Positions 28,681-37,210 of a stretch of 64,000 bases of DNA are shown here, piece after piece. Position 1 is the stretch's first letter; every line of letters begins with the position of its first letter. Origin of the DNA: Pandoraea anapnoica (lineage in GTDB: Bacteria > Pseudomonadota > Gammaproteobacteria > Burkholderiales > Burkholderiaceae). The notes under the pieces were generated by a model, which was not told the origin of the DNA, searched no databases, and was given only the letters and a program-made list of their open reading frames with translations. The DNA lies in NCBI RefSeq assembly GCF_902459765.1, contig NZ_CABPSP010000005.1:248001-312000 (forward strand), written 5' to 3'. The translations under genes and the position numbers were made by a program.

Positions 28681-29790
28681 ATGATGAACGCTCAAAACGC
28701 CACTTCCACCGCCCGCCCGGCATTCCCCGCGCTCGCCGACGTCACGCGTCTGCGCAGCGAATTCCAACGAGTGAAGACGGAACAGAACCTGCGCGATCGC
28801 GACGCCGCCGCCGCGCTCGGTGTGTCCGAAGGGGAGACGGTCGCGGCATTCGTCGGCGAGCACGTCGTGCGCCTGCGTCCGGAATTCGCCGAGATCGTCG
28901 AAGCGCTGCCTGCGCTCGGACGCGTCATGGCGCTCACGCGCAATAACGCCGCTGTCCACGAGAAGGACGGTCAGTACGAAAAACTCTCGCATCAGGGCAC
29001 CATCGGTCTGGGGCTGGGCAAGGACCTCGACCTGCGCATCTTCTATCACCAGTGGGCCTACGGTTACGCCGTCGAAACGCCGACGGAAAACGGCCCGCGT
29101 CGCTCGCTGCAATTCTTCGACAAGGCTGGCACCGCCGTACACAAGATGTTCCTGCGCGATCACAGCGACGTCGGCGCCTTTGAAGCGCTCGTCGCTCGCT
29201 TCCGTGCAGACGATCAGACGCCGGGGCAGCATGTTGTCGCTGCCGACGCCCCGAAGGCCGAGACCCCCGACGCCGACATCGACGCCGACGCCTTCCAGCG
29301 CGACTGGCTTGCGATGTCCGACACGCACCAGTTCTTCGACATGCTCAAGCGTCACGGTGTGTCGCGCGCACAGGCATTGCGTCTCGCGCCCGCCGGTCAC
29401 GCACAGCGCGTGTCGTCCGCCTCGGTCCGTACGCTGCTCGAAGATGCCGCAGGTACCGATCTGCCGATCATGGTGTTCGTCGGCAATGCGGGCATGATCC
29501 AGATCCACACCGGCCCGGTGAAGAACATTCGCATGATGGGTCCGTGGGTCAACATCCTCGACCCGGGCTTCAATCTGCACCTGCGCGAAGACCTCGTCGA
29601 CACCGCGTGGATCGTGCGCAAGCCGACGGCGGACGGCATCGTCTCGTCGCTGGAACTGCTCGACGCCTCGGGCATGGTGATCGCCATGTTCTTCGGCGAG
29701 CGCAAGCCGGGTCAGGCCGAACGCGAAGACTGGCGCGCGACGCTGGCGCGTGTGGAGGGTTCGCAAGGGGTTGCGGAGGCGTCAGCGTGA
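28681..29790 (+). CDS. hmuS: Hemin-degrading/heme-carrier factor HmuS
   Basis: Cytoplasmic 369-aa heme-handling protein of the HemS/PhuS/HmuS family, which accepts heme from the transporter and releases iron or passes heme on. Two tandem homologous halves are visible. The first has DRDAAAALGVSEGETVAAFV and ALGRVMALTRNNAAVHEKDG. The second has FDMLKRHGVSRAQALRLAPA and PIMVFVGNAGMIQIHTGPVK, then NIRMMGPWVNILDPGFNLHL. AAGGA precedes ATG 28681. Its stop overlaps the hmuT start (GTGA), which points to translational coupling. Confidence 0.94.
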   Translation: MMNAQNATSTARPAFPALADVTRLRSEFQRVKTEQNLRDRDAAAALGVSEGETVAAFVGEHVVRLRPEFAEIVEALPALGRVMALTRNNAAVHEKDGQYEKLSHQGTIGLGLGKDLDLRIFYHQWAYGYAVETPTENGPRRSLQFFDKAGTAVHKMFLRDHSDVGAFEALVARFRADDQTPGQHVVAADAPKAETPDADIDADAFQRDWLAMSDTHQFFDMLKRHGVSRAQALRLAPAGHAQRVSSASVRTLLEDAAGTDLPIMVFVGNAGMIQIHTGPVKNIRMMGPWVNILDPGFNLHLREDLVDTAWIVRKPTADGIVSSLELLDASGMVIAMFFGERKPGQAEREDWRATLARVEGSQGVAEASA

Positions 29791-30758
29791 ACAAGCCCGA
29801 CGAGAACAATCCGGTAGACACCCCCGGGGCACGCGGGGCGTCCCGCGTCTCGCGTCGCGCCCTGCTCGGCGGTGGTGCGACGCTCGCAGCTGGCGCATGG
29901 CTGGGCGCGCTGCTCCCGCATGCCCTCGTAGGCGCGGCGCATGCGGCGACGGATGCGTCCGTCGCCAAGGACGGCCCGAAGCGCGTGATCGTCGCCGGTG
30001 GCGCGCTGACGGAAATCGTCTACGCCCTCGGCGCGCAGAATCGCGTGATCGCCAACGATCTGACGAGCCTGTACCCGGAAGCCGCGACCAAGCTGCCCAA
30101 GATCGGCTACCTGCGCACGCTCTCGGCCGAAGGTGTGCTCTCGCTGCATCCCGATCTGTTGCTCGCGGGCGCCGAAGCCGGGCCACCCAACGTGCTGTCG
30201 CAGATCGCCGCCGCGGGCGTGACCGTGCAGCACTTCAAGCACGGTTATACGGCCGAGCTGGTGCGCGACAACATTCGCGGTGTCGCGAACGCGATGAAGC
30301 TCAACGACGAAGGCGTACACCTGGCAGGCCGCTTCATGTCCGATTGGATTCAGACGCGTGGCAAGGTCGAGGAGATGTACGGCATTCAGAAGCGTCCGCG
30401 CGTGCTGTTCATCCTCGGTCATACCGGCAATCAGGTGATGGTCGCGGGGCGGGACACCGCCGCCGATGCGATGCTGGCTTACGCCGGTGCCGAGAACGCG
30501 CTGCGCGGGTTCAACGGCTACCGTCCGCTGACGGCCGAAGCGGCCGTCGCTGCGCAGCCCGACGTGCTGCTCACGACCACGACGGGACCGTCGCCCGCCG
30601 ACCCGGCCGCCACGCTGCTCGCGCAGCCGGGACTCGCCAACACTCCGGCGGGTCGCGCCAGACGCGTCGTCAGTTTCGACGCCCTGTATCTGCTCGGCTT
30701 CGGCCCGCGTCTGCCGCAAGCGGTCGCCGAGCTCGCCAGGCGCGTGCACAGCGCCTGA
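29787..30758 (+). CDS. hmuT: Hemin ABC transporter substrate-binding protein HmuT
   Basis: Periplasmic heme-binding protein of 323 aa. GTG 29787 overlaps the hmuS stop by 3 nt and has GGAGG 7 nt upstream, so the longer ATG-less frame is not used. A twin-arginine-like leader SRRALLGGGATLAAGAWLGA runs to a cut near AHA, then KRVIVAGGALTEIVYALGAQ starts the type III binding-protein fold. KIGYLRTLSAEGVLSLHPDL and AAEAAVAAQPDVLLTTTTGP-like blocks are typical of HmuT/HemT. Export through the Tat system would be a little unusual for this family. It delivers heme from the receptor to HmuUV. Confidence 0.92.
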   Translation: MNKPDENNPVDTPGARGASRVSRRALLGGGATLAAGAWLGALLPHALVGAAHAATDASVAKDGPKRVIVAGGALTEIVYALGAQNRVIANDLTSLYPEAATKLPKIGYLRTLSAEGVLSLHPDLLLAGAEAGPPNVLSQIAAAGVTVQHFKHGYTAELVRDNIRGVANAMKLNDEGVHLAGRFMSDWIQTRGKVEEMYGIQKRPRVLFILGHTGNQVMVAGRDTAADAMLAYAGAENALRGFNGYRPLTAEAAVAAQPDVLLTTTTGPSPADPAATLLAQPGLANTPAGRARRVVSFDALYLLGFGPRLPQAVAELARRVHSA

Positions 30759-30872
30759 GGGCATCAGCGTGAGCGTGGCGTGACGTTGCGAGCGACTTCG
30801 TGACGTCACCCCAATCTCCGTCCTCCGGCCCCGAACCCGTCATTCGCCAGCCACTCGCCAGTCATCCTTGCC

Positions 30873-32045
30873 ATGTCAGCCGCCCCTCCGATTCCGAAGC
30901 CCATGTCGTCAAGTTCGTCCAGCGCGTCCAGCCGCAGCCGGACCGCGACGCCCAATGCCTCGACCGACCGTCCCGACGTCCCGCGCCATGCCGGTGCTGC
31001 ACGTCGGCGTCCGCCGCGCTGGATCGTCATGACGGTACTCGTCGGCCTGCTCGCCGCCGCCGTGCTGGCCGCGTTGTGTGGCGGCGCATATCGCATCGCT
31101 CCCGCCGACGCCATTGCCGCCCTATTCCGTGGTGCGACGGGCGACTTTGCACAAGATCAGGCGCGCAATGTGATGTTGCAGATCCGTTTGCCGCGCATCG
31201 TGCTGGGCGTGCTGGTCGGCGCAGGCTTCGGCGCGGCCGGTGCCGCGTTGCAAGCGCTCTTTCGCAATCCGCTGGCCGATCCGGGGCTGATCGGCGTGGC
31301 GAGCGGCGCAGCGCTCGGTGCCGCCGGCGTGATCGTGCTCGGCGCGGTGTTGCTGCCTGCCACGCTCGCGGCGTCGCTCGGCTTGTGGATGCTGCCGCTG
31401 GCGGCGTTTGTGGGTGCGCTGGGGGTCACGGCCCTCGTCTATCGTCTGGCCGCCGGACGCGGCCGTCTCGCTCTGCCCTTGCTCCTGCTCGCAGGTATCG
31501 CAATCAATGCTGTCTCCGGGGCCGCCATCGGCTTGCTGACGTATCTCGCGAACGATACGCAATTGCGCACACTCACCTTCTGGACGCTGGGCAGTCTCGG
31601 CGGCGCGCAATGGTCGATGCTCGCGGTGATCGTGTGGCCGGTCGCGCTAGGCATCGTCGCCCTCGCCTCGCAGTGTCGCTCGCTCAATGCGTTGCTCCTC
31701 GGGGAGGCCGAAGCGCTGCACCTCGGCGTGGCGGTGCAATCGGTCAAACGACGCGTGATGGTGGCGTGCGCGCTGTGCGTGGGTGCGTTGGTGGCGTCGA
31801 GCGGCATGATCGGTTTTATCGGTCTGATTGCGCCGCACATCGTGCGTCTGGTGGTCGGCCCTGACCCGCGCGCCGTGCTGCCTGCGGCAGCCCTCTTCGG
31901 CGCGATTCTGACGCTGCTCGCCGACCTCGTTGCCCGCACGTGGGTCGCGCCTGCCGAATTGCCACTGGGCATTCTGACGGCGCTGCTCGGCGCGCCCTTC
32001 TTCCTCATGCTGCTGTGGCGACGCCGCGGGCAGTTCGGTCTGTGA
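30873..32045 (+). CDS. hmuU: Heme ABC transporter permease HmuU
   Basis: 390-aa FecCD-family inner-membrane permease. A Ser- and Arg-rich cytoplasmic leader of about 50 residues precedes the first helix (RWIVMTVLVGLLAAAVLAAL). Family motifs: QIRLPRIVLGVLVGAGFGAA, GAALQALFRNPLADPGLIGV, GLIAPHIVRLVVGPDPRAVL and VAPAELPLGILTALLGAPFF, with about ten membrane segments. The start is weakly supported because no clear ribosome site precedes ATG 30873; ATG 30903 is a possible alternative. It is spaced 114 bp from hmuT and 84 bp from hmuV and works with them as the heme importer. Confidence 0.92.
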   Translation: MSAAPPIPKPMSSSSSSASSRSRTATPNASTDRPDVPRHAGAARRRPPRWIVMTVLVGLLAAAVLAALCGGAYRIAPADAIAALFRGATGDFAQDQARNVMLQIRLPRIVLGVLVGAGFGAAGAALQALFRNPLADPGLIGVASGAALGAAGVIVLGAVLLPATLAASLGLWMLPLAAFVGALGVTALVYRLAAGRGRLALPLLLLAGIAINAVSGAAIGLLTYLANDTQLRTLTFWTLGSLGGAQWSMLAVIVWPVALGIVALASQCRSLNALLLGEAEALHLGVAVQSVKRRVMVACALCVGALVASSGMIGFIGLIAPHIVRLVVGPDPRAVLPAAALFGAILTLLADLVARTWVAPAELPLGILTALLGAPFFLMLLWRRRGQFGL

Positions 32046-32129
32046 CGGCCGCTTACGCTCACCAGAAGACCACCGCCACGACCACAGCCTCTGCCGACTG
32101 ACGACACCGGCCAACATCAGGACATCGCC

Positions 32130-32972
32130 ATGCTCAGTGCCTACGACCTCACCATCGCCCACTCGGATTCGCCCGTGCTCGACGGCCTTTCGCTCGACAT
32201 TCGTCCCGGCGAGTTGCTTGTGTTGCTTGGCCGGAACGGCGCGGGTAAAAGCACCCTGCTCAAGGCGCTGGCGGGCGAGCCGTTGCCGCCGCGCACGCAC
32301 ATGAGCGGCGCGATCACGCTCAACGGTGCGCCGCTCTCGCAATACTCGACGGCGGCGCTGGCGCGTCTGCGCGCCGTGCTGCCGCAAACGGCCCAGTTAT
32401 CGTTCCCGTTCAGTGCGCTGGAGATCGTGACGATGGGGCGTCTGCCGTTTCCGAAGGCGAGCCGTAGCGATACAGAGATTGCGGCACTCGCCCTCGAACA
32501 GGCAGGTGCGCTGTCGCTGATCCATCGCGACGTGATGACGCTCTCAGGCGGGGAATGGGCACGCGTGCAGTTCGCGCGGGTGCTCGCGCAGTTGTGGCCG
32601 GACAGTCCGAACGAGAGCGCGTCGGCCCCGTCGGTGCCGCGCTACCTGTTGCTCGACGAACCGACGGCGGCGCTCGACCTCGCCCATCAGCATCATCTGC
32701 TGTCGCTCACGCGAACGTTGGCAAAGTCGTGGGGATTCGGTGCGATGGCCATCGTGCACGACGTGAACCTCGCGGCGCGTCACGCCGACCGTATGGCGTT
32801 GCTTGCCGACGGACGCATTCTCGCCACCGGCACGCCACATGAAGTGATGCGTGCCGATCTGATCGAAACGACGCTGGGCCTGCCGGTACATATAATTACG
32901 CCGGGGACGGCAGCGGGATACCCGGTGCCGACGGCGGCATCCGCAGGCGTGCCGTTTGCGTTGCCCGCCTAA
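32130..32972 (+). CDS. hmuV: Heme ABC transporter ATP-binding protein HmuV
   Basis: 280-aa ATPase that powers heme import. Walker A is GRNGAGKST, signature LSGGEW, Walker B LLLDEPTAALD, and switch His in IVHDVN. The Q-loop lies at AVLPQTAQLSFPFSALEIV, a FecE/HmuV-type sequence. ATG 32130 has AGGA upstream. Final gene of the heme cluster: its stop lies 4 bp from the convergent ornithine cyclodeaminase-family gene. The short loop PDSPNESASAPSVPRY between the signature and Walker B is a small insertion seen in Burkholderiaceae HmuV proteins as far as I recall. Confidence 0.94.
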   Translation: MLSAYDLTIAHSDSPVLDGLSLDIRPGELLVLLGRNGAGKSTLLKALAGEPLPPRTHMSGAITLNGAPLSQYSTAALARLRAVLPQTAQLSFPFSALEIVTMGRLPFPKASRSDTEIAALALEQAGALSLIHRDVMTLSGGEWARVQFARVLAQLWPDSPNESASAPSVPRYLLLDEPTAALDLAHQHHLLSLTRTLAKSWGFGAMAIVHDVNLAARHADRMALLADGRILATGTPHEVMRADLIETTLGLPVHIITPGTAAGYPVPTAASAGVPFALPA

Positions 32973-32976
32973 CGGC

Positions 32977-33948
32977 TTAGGTGGCTGGCACACCATCCTT
33001 CGCAAGATTCGCGCGGGCGCACAACACCGCCGCGAGATCCCACAGCGCATAGCCCACACTCTTGAAGAGCACCGGCCCGCTCGAGCGGAAACGGTCGGGG
33101 GTAATGATGGCGTCCATCAAGGGCGCGGCACGTCCCCAGTCGATGGCGGCGTGCAGCAGATCGCCCGCCTCGTGCTTCACTTCCCACGTATCGACCACCA
33201 GCGTGCCGCGCACGGCGGCGTCGCGGCATAACTGCGGCGGCAACTCGCGCATGTCCGGGCGAAACGCGCCCACGCCCGCAACGAAAATGTCGTCGCGCCA
33301 GCGCGTCACGTCGCTGTCCGGCAGCACCGGTTCGCTGCTGGTCGTCGCCGTGATCACGATGCTGACGGTATTGAGTACGGGCTCGATGGCATCGACCACG
33401 GTCGCTTCTACACCGAGCGTCGCGGCGTGATCGGCCAGCGCATGTGCGCGCTCCGGACTGCGCGAAAAGATCATGAAATGACGCGTGCCCATGCCTGCCG
33501 CGAAGGCCTCCAGATGCGCCCTCGCCTGCACACCCGCACCGACGATCAGCACCGGCCCCTTCGGACGTGGCGCAAACTTTCTCGCAGCAAAGAGCGTGAC
33601 GGCGGCGGTACGACGCCCGGTGATGGTCGGTCCGTCGAGCAGCATCTGGCGCTCGCCAGTGTGCGGGTCGAACACCATCACCTCGCCGATGATCGACGGT
33701 TTGCCCGCACGGCAATTCTCGGGATGCACGGTGATGTGCTTGGTCATCGCAACGTCCCGATTGACGGCAGGCATCACCAGCAGCACGCCGGTGCGGCGGC
33801 CGCGTTCGGGTTCGGTCAGGGGAAAATGCAGACGCTCCGGGGCGCGCGCGGTGCCCGAGCGCATCTCCATGAGCATGGCCTCGATGCCGTCGGCCAATTG
33901 AGGATAGGGCAACAACTGCGCGGTTTGATGCGCATCCAGCGTGATCAT
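32977..33948 (-). CDS. Ornithine cyclodeaminase/mu-crystallin family protein
   Basis: 323-aa NAD(P)-binding enzyme. ATG 33948 follows CGGAGAC. N-terminal substrate-domain blocks include PERLHFPLTEPERGRRTGVL and MPAVNRDVAMTKHITVHPEN. The Rossmann motif is VLIVGAGVQARAHLEAF, then a conserved IVITATTSSEPVL and FVAGVGAFRPDMREL. Family members deaminate ornithine to proline or reduce delta1-pyrroline-2-carboxylate or related cyclic imines; the latter reading is favoured by the bifunctional reductase-like sequence, but the assignment is tentative. The gene converges on hmuV with a 4-bp gap and is not part of the heme cluster. Overlapping frames on the same strand are shadows. Confidence 0.85.
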   Translation of the reverse strand: MITLDAHQTAQLLPYPQLADGIEAMLMEMRSGTARAPERLHFPLTEPERGRRTGVLLVMPAVNRDVAMTKHITVHPENCRAGKPSIIGEVMVFDPHTGERQMLLDGPTITGRRTAAVTLFAARKFAPRPKGPVLIVGAGVQARAHLEAFAAGMGTRHFMIFSRSPERAHALADHAATLGVEATVVDAIEPVLNTVSIVITATTSSEPVLPDSDVTRWRDDIFVAGVGAFRPDMRELPPQLCRDAAVRGTLVVDTWEVKHEAGDLLHAAIDWGRAAPLMDAIITPDRFRSSGPVLFKSVGYALWDLAAVLCARANLAKDGVPAT

Positions 33949-34155
33949 CGATTGTCTCCGCTTCGGGGCGTACGCCTTCGGGCGGCGGAGTTTGCACTCG
34001 TCGTCGTCACATCGCGTCACGCTTTGCCAAGTCTGATTTCAGTGTAGCGCGCATCGCGTGAACGCGTGTGCCACATCAAAATTTAATCGTGACATTTCGT
34101 GTCGTCGCGACGCGTCAGACCGTCGCGATGTCGCTGCGTCATCGCGCACATGCGC

Positions 34156-36474
34156 TCAGCGGCTCGCATTGCGCATGCGTTTGCCGTCGTTGACGGTCGC
34201 ACCGCGTACCTCGAAGCGAACACTGTCGCGCACCGTGCCGGACGCGTCGACCAGCTCAAGCGTGTGACGTCCCGGCCATGGCAACCACCCCACACGCGAC
34301 GTGCCCGAAAGCGGCTTTCCGTCGAGTCGCCACGCCGCGCCTTTGGGCCACGCTGCGGCCACCTGAAACCACAGTCGCTGGTTGGCAGGCGGGATGTCGG
34401 GATCTAGTGCGACGATGGTCCCTTCCGTCGGCCCGGCAATGCGCCAGAGCGGTCCGCTCGGCGCCTTCGTAGCGAGTGCGGACAACGCAATCGTGCTCTG
34501 CGACGTGCCGGGCAAAAACCACTCCTCGCGTGTGGGTTCGACGTGCTCCGCATACTGCACTGCGACATGCTCTACACCGGGTGGCGGCGCGGGCGGCAAG
34601 CTGGCGGTTCGACGATGCAGATAATCCATCACGCGATGCCAGATCGGGGCGGCACCGGAGACACCGGAGACGTCCCACATCGGCGCGCCGTCCGCGTTGC
34701 CGACCCAGACACCCACGGTATAGCGACGCGAATATCCGACCGCCCAGTTGTCGCGCATATCCTTGCTGGTGCCTGTCTTCACAGCGGTCCAGTAGCGTGT
34801 CGAGAGCGGACTGTCGAGACCGAACGTGCGCGTTCTCGCCTGTCGGTCCGCGATCATGTCGGACACAATGAAGCTCACCTGCGGTGAGAAGACGGGAGTG
34901 CCTGCCGCCGAGTGCGTGTGGTTGTCGTCCTTAGCTTTCTTACCCGCCGGTTTATCGTCCGTTCGAGCTCGCGACGTCGATGTGACACGCTCGGGCATGC
35001 GCTGGCGAATGCCGCTCGCCGTACCGCCATTCGCCAGCGCGCGATACGCGTTTGTGAGCGAGAGCAACGTCACATCGGCGCTGCCGAGCGCCAGGCTGAA
35101 GCCATAGTAATCACCGCTTTGCGTGAGCGGCAAACCGAGCGAGACGAGCGTCTGCGCAAACCGGCGCGGCGTGACCATCACGAGCGTGCGCACGGCGGGC
35201 ACGTTGAGCGACGAGCCGAGCGCGGTACGCGCACTGACCCATCCCTTGAAGTGACGATCGTAGTTCTGGGGAATGTACAGACCGCCGCCCGTCGGCAGAT
35301 CGATGGGCGAATCGTCGAGCAGCGACGCCGCCGTCAGACGCTGCTCGGCAATCGCCTGCGCGTAGAGAAACGGCTTGAGCGTGGAGCCCGCCTGACGCAG
35401 CGACGTCACGCCATCGACCTGCGCCGCAGACGACAACGCACCGGACGATCCGACCCACGCAAGGATGTCGCCGCTCGCGTTGTCTATCACGACAATCGCG
35501 CCGTCCTGCACGTTGCGCGCACGTCCCGGAGTGCTCAACTCGCGCAGCGTCTGCCCCAGCGTATTCACCGCCATGCGCTGAAGATTCGCGTCAAGCGTGC
35601 TGGTAATGCGTGTGCCCGCTGGCGGACGGCTTTCGCTGAAAACGCGACGTGCGAAATGCGGCGCGAGATTGACGGCGTCGCGCGTCGTCATCACGCTCGC
35701 GGGACGCGAAAACACTAGCTGCGTATAACCTTCCAACCCGCTGCAATCGGCCCCTTGTCCCATGTCCTTCAGAATGCCGCAGGCGCGCTGGGAGACGCGC
35801 CCGGCAGGCGCATTGGGGGCACGCAGCAGCGCGACGGCAATCGCCGCCTCACGCGCGTCGAGGCCGATGGGCAGCTTGCCGAACAGCGTTTGCGAGACGG
35901 CCGAGATGCCGACGAGTTCGCCGCGAAACGGCACGAGATTCAGATACGCTTCGAGAATCTGGTCCTTGCGCCAGCGCTGCTCCAGCCAGAGCGCCGTCGC
36001 TGCCTGCCCGATCTTCTGCGTCACCGACCGGTTGCGTGCACTGGGGCGCAGATCGTCGTCGAGCAAGCCCGCCAGTTGCATCGTCAGCGTGGACGCGCCA
36101 CGCGTGCGCGAATGCCAGAGATTGCCCCACGCGGCGGCGGCGACGCCCCGCCAATCGACCCCGCTGTGCTCGTAGAACCGCTTGTCTTCCGAGACGATCA
36201 GCGCCTCACGGAACGCGGGCGACACGTCGGCCAGCGTCACCCAGTCGCCGCGCTGTGCCTGCATGTCGGCGCGCAGACGCTGCAACGGCTCGCCACGACG
36301 GTCCAGCAGAATCCAGTCGGACGCACGCCAATCCTGACGCACCTCGTCGAACGACGGCACCGCGTGTGCGACGACCGGTGCCTGAAGCAGCCCGAGCGCC
36401 ATCGCGACACTCAGTACGACACGACGCGCAACGCCTCCACGACGCCCCTCAGGCACTGCGCACATTGGCTTCAT
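34156..36474 (-). CDS. pbpC: Penicillin-binding protein 1C
   Basis: 772-aa bifunctional peptidoglycan glycosyltransferase/transpeptidase. After a signal-anchor helix, the glycosyltransferase domain carries EDKRFYEHSGVDW, RGASTLTMQLAGLL and QILEAYLNLVPF. The transpeptidase domain has the catalytic STLKPF (SxxK), SLN at SSLNVPAV, and KTGTS. The PbpC-specific C-terminal BiPBP_C domain follows (DPDIPPANQRLWFQVAAAWP). ATG 36474 overlaps the yhhN stop as ATGA, so coupling is likely. PbpC is genetically tied to bacterial alpha-2-macroglobulin, whose gene lies two positions upstream in the same operon. Confidence 0.95.
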   Translation of the reverse strand: MKPMCAVPEGRRGGVARRVVLSVAMALGLLQAPVVAHAVPSFDEVRQDWRASDWILLDRRGEPLQRLRADMQAQRGDWVTLADVSPAFREALIVSEDKRFYEHSGVDWRGVAAAAWGNLWHSRTRGASTLTMQLAGLLDDDLRPSARNRSVTQKIGQAATALWLEQRWRKDQILEAYLNLVPFRGELVGISAVSQTLFGKLPIGLDAREAAIAVALLRAPNAPAGRVSQRACGILKDMGQGADCSGLEGYTQLVFSRPASVMTTRDAVNLAPHFARRVFSESRPPAGTRITSTLDANLQRMAVNTLGQTLRELSTPGRARNVQDGAIVVIDNASGDILAWVGSSGALSSAAQVDGVTSLRQAGSTLKPFLYAQAIAEQRLTAASLLDDSPIDLPTGGGLYIPQNYDRHFKGWVSARTALGSSLNVPAVRTLVMVTPRRFAQTLVSLGLPLTQSGDYYGFSLALGSADVTLLSLTNAYRALANGGTASGIRQRMPERVTSTSRARTDDKPAGKKAKDDNHTHSAAGTPVFSPQVSFIVSDMIADRQARTRTFGLDSPLSTRYWTAVKTGTSKDMRDNWAVGYSRRYTVGVWVGNADGAPMWDVSGVSGAAPIWHRVMDYLHRRTASLPPAPPPGVEHVAVQYAEHVEPTREEWFLPGTSQSTIALSALATKAPSGPLWRIAGPTEGTIVALDPDIPPANQRLWFQVAAAWPKGAAWRLDGKPLSGTSRVGWLPWPGRHTLELVDASGTVRDSVRFEVRGATVNDGKRMRNASR

Positions 36475-37190
36475 CCTTTCTCATTCGACGGCGACGATGC
36501 CTGCCCGGGCGTGCGGATGGCCATGATGCCCGCCACGAGCAGCAACTGCGCGAGCGCATACAGAATCCAGATCGCGTACTCCTGCGCGGGCACCGAGCCT
36601 ACAAAGCGGGTGGTACCGATGAGCGCATCCGATACGGTGAAGAGCAACGCACCGACCGGCGCCCATTCGCCTCGCACGTCGGCCAGTAGCGCCGCCGAGG
36701 CCATCATGGCGAGCACGACGACGTAGCACGCGACCGGTGCCTTCAACGCTCCCATGCCAGGCCAGTACAGCGCGTACAGAAGCGCCGCCGCAATCCACAC
36801 CAGAACGATAGCGACGCGATGCCAGCGCGGCACCTGCGCCCACGGCCGACGCACGCGCCAGAACAGCATGAAGTACGCGAGGTGCGCCACCAGAAACGCC
36901 CCCAGTCCGAACACGAAGCCCTGTGCGAGTGCCGGGAGCGCGAGCAGCACATCGCCCGCCCCCGAGAAGATGAGCGCCGCACAGAGCCAGACCCGCTCGC
37001 GCGGCACCCGGTGATATAGCGCGGCAAATAGCAGCAGCGCACACAGGAACACCTTTGCGATGGCCTGATCCGCGTACGGCGCACCACGCAACGCGACGGC
37101 ATACGCGGCCCCCGCCACCGCGGCGAGCCACCAGAATCGGCGTGCCTCGCGCGGCAGCACCGCCGCAGGCGCAAAGAAGTTCGACGTCAT
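36471..37190 (-). CDS. YhhN family membrane protein (lysoplasmalogenase-like)
   Basis: 239-aa inner-membrane protein with about eight helices. YhhN-family blocks: LLLFAALYHRVPRERVWLCA, ALIFSGAGDVLLALPALAQG, FLVAHLAYFMLFW, and the C-terminal FTVSDALIGTTRFVG with the conserved Asp. Eukaryotic homologues (TMEM86) hydrolyse the vinyl-ether bond of lysoplasmalogens; bacterial members may act on ether lipids, but the substrate in this organism is not known. ATG 37190 has GGGAGACC upstream. It lies between the alpha-2-macroglobulin gene (20-bp gap) and pbpC (4-bp overlap), so it belongs to the same transcript. Confidence 0.88.
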   Translation of the reverse strand: MTSNFFAPAAVLPREARRFWWLAAVAGAAYAVALRGAPYADQAIAKVFLCALLLFAALYHRVPRERVWLCAALIFSGAGDVLLALPALAQGFVFGLGAFLVAHLAYFMLFWRVRRPWAQVPRWHRVAIVLVWIAAALLYALYWPGMGALKAPVACYVVVLAMMASAALLADVRGEWAPVGALLFTVSDALIGTTRFVGSVPAQEYAIWILYALAQLLLVAGIMAIRTPGQASSPSNEKG

Positions 37191-37210
37191 TGCAATCGGT
37201 CTCCCGTGCG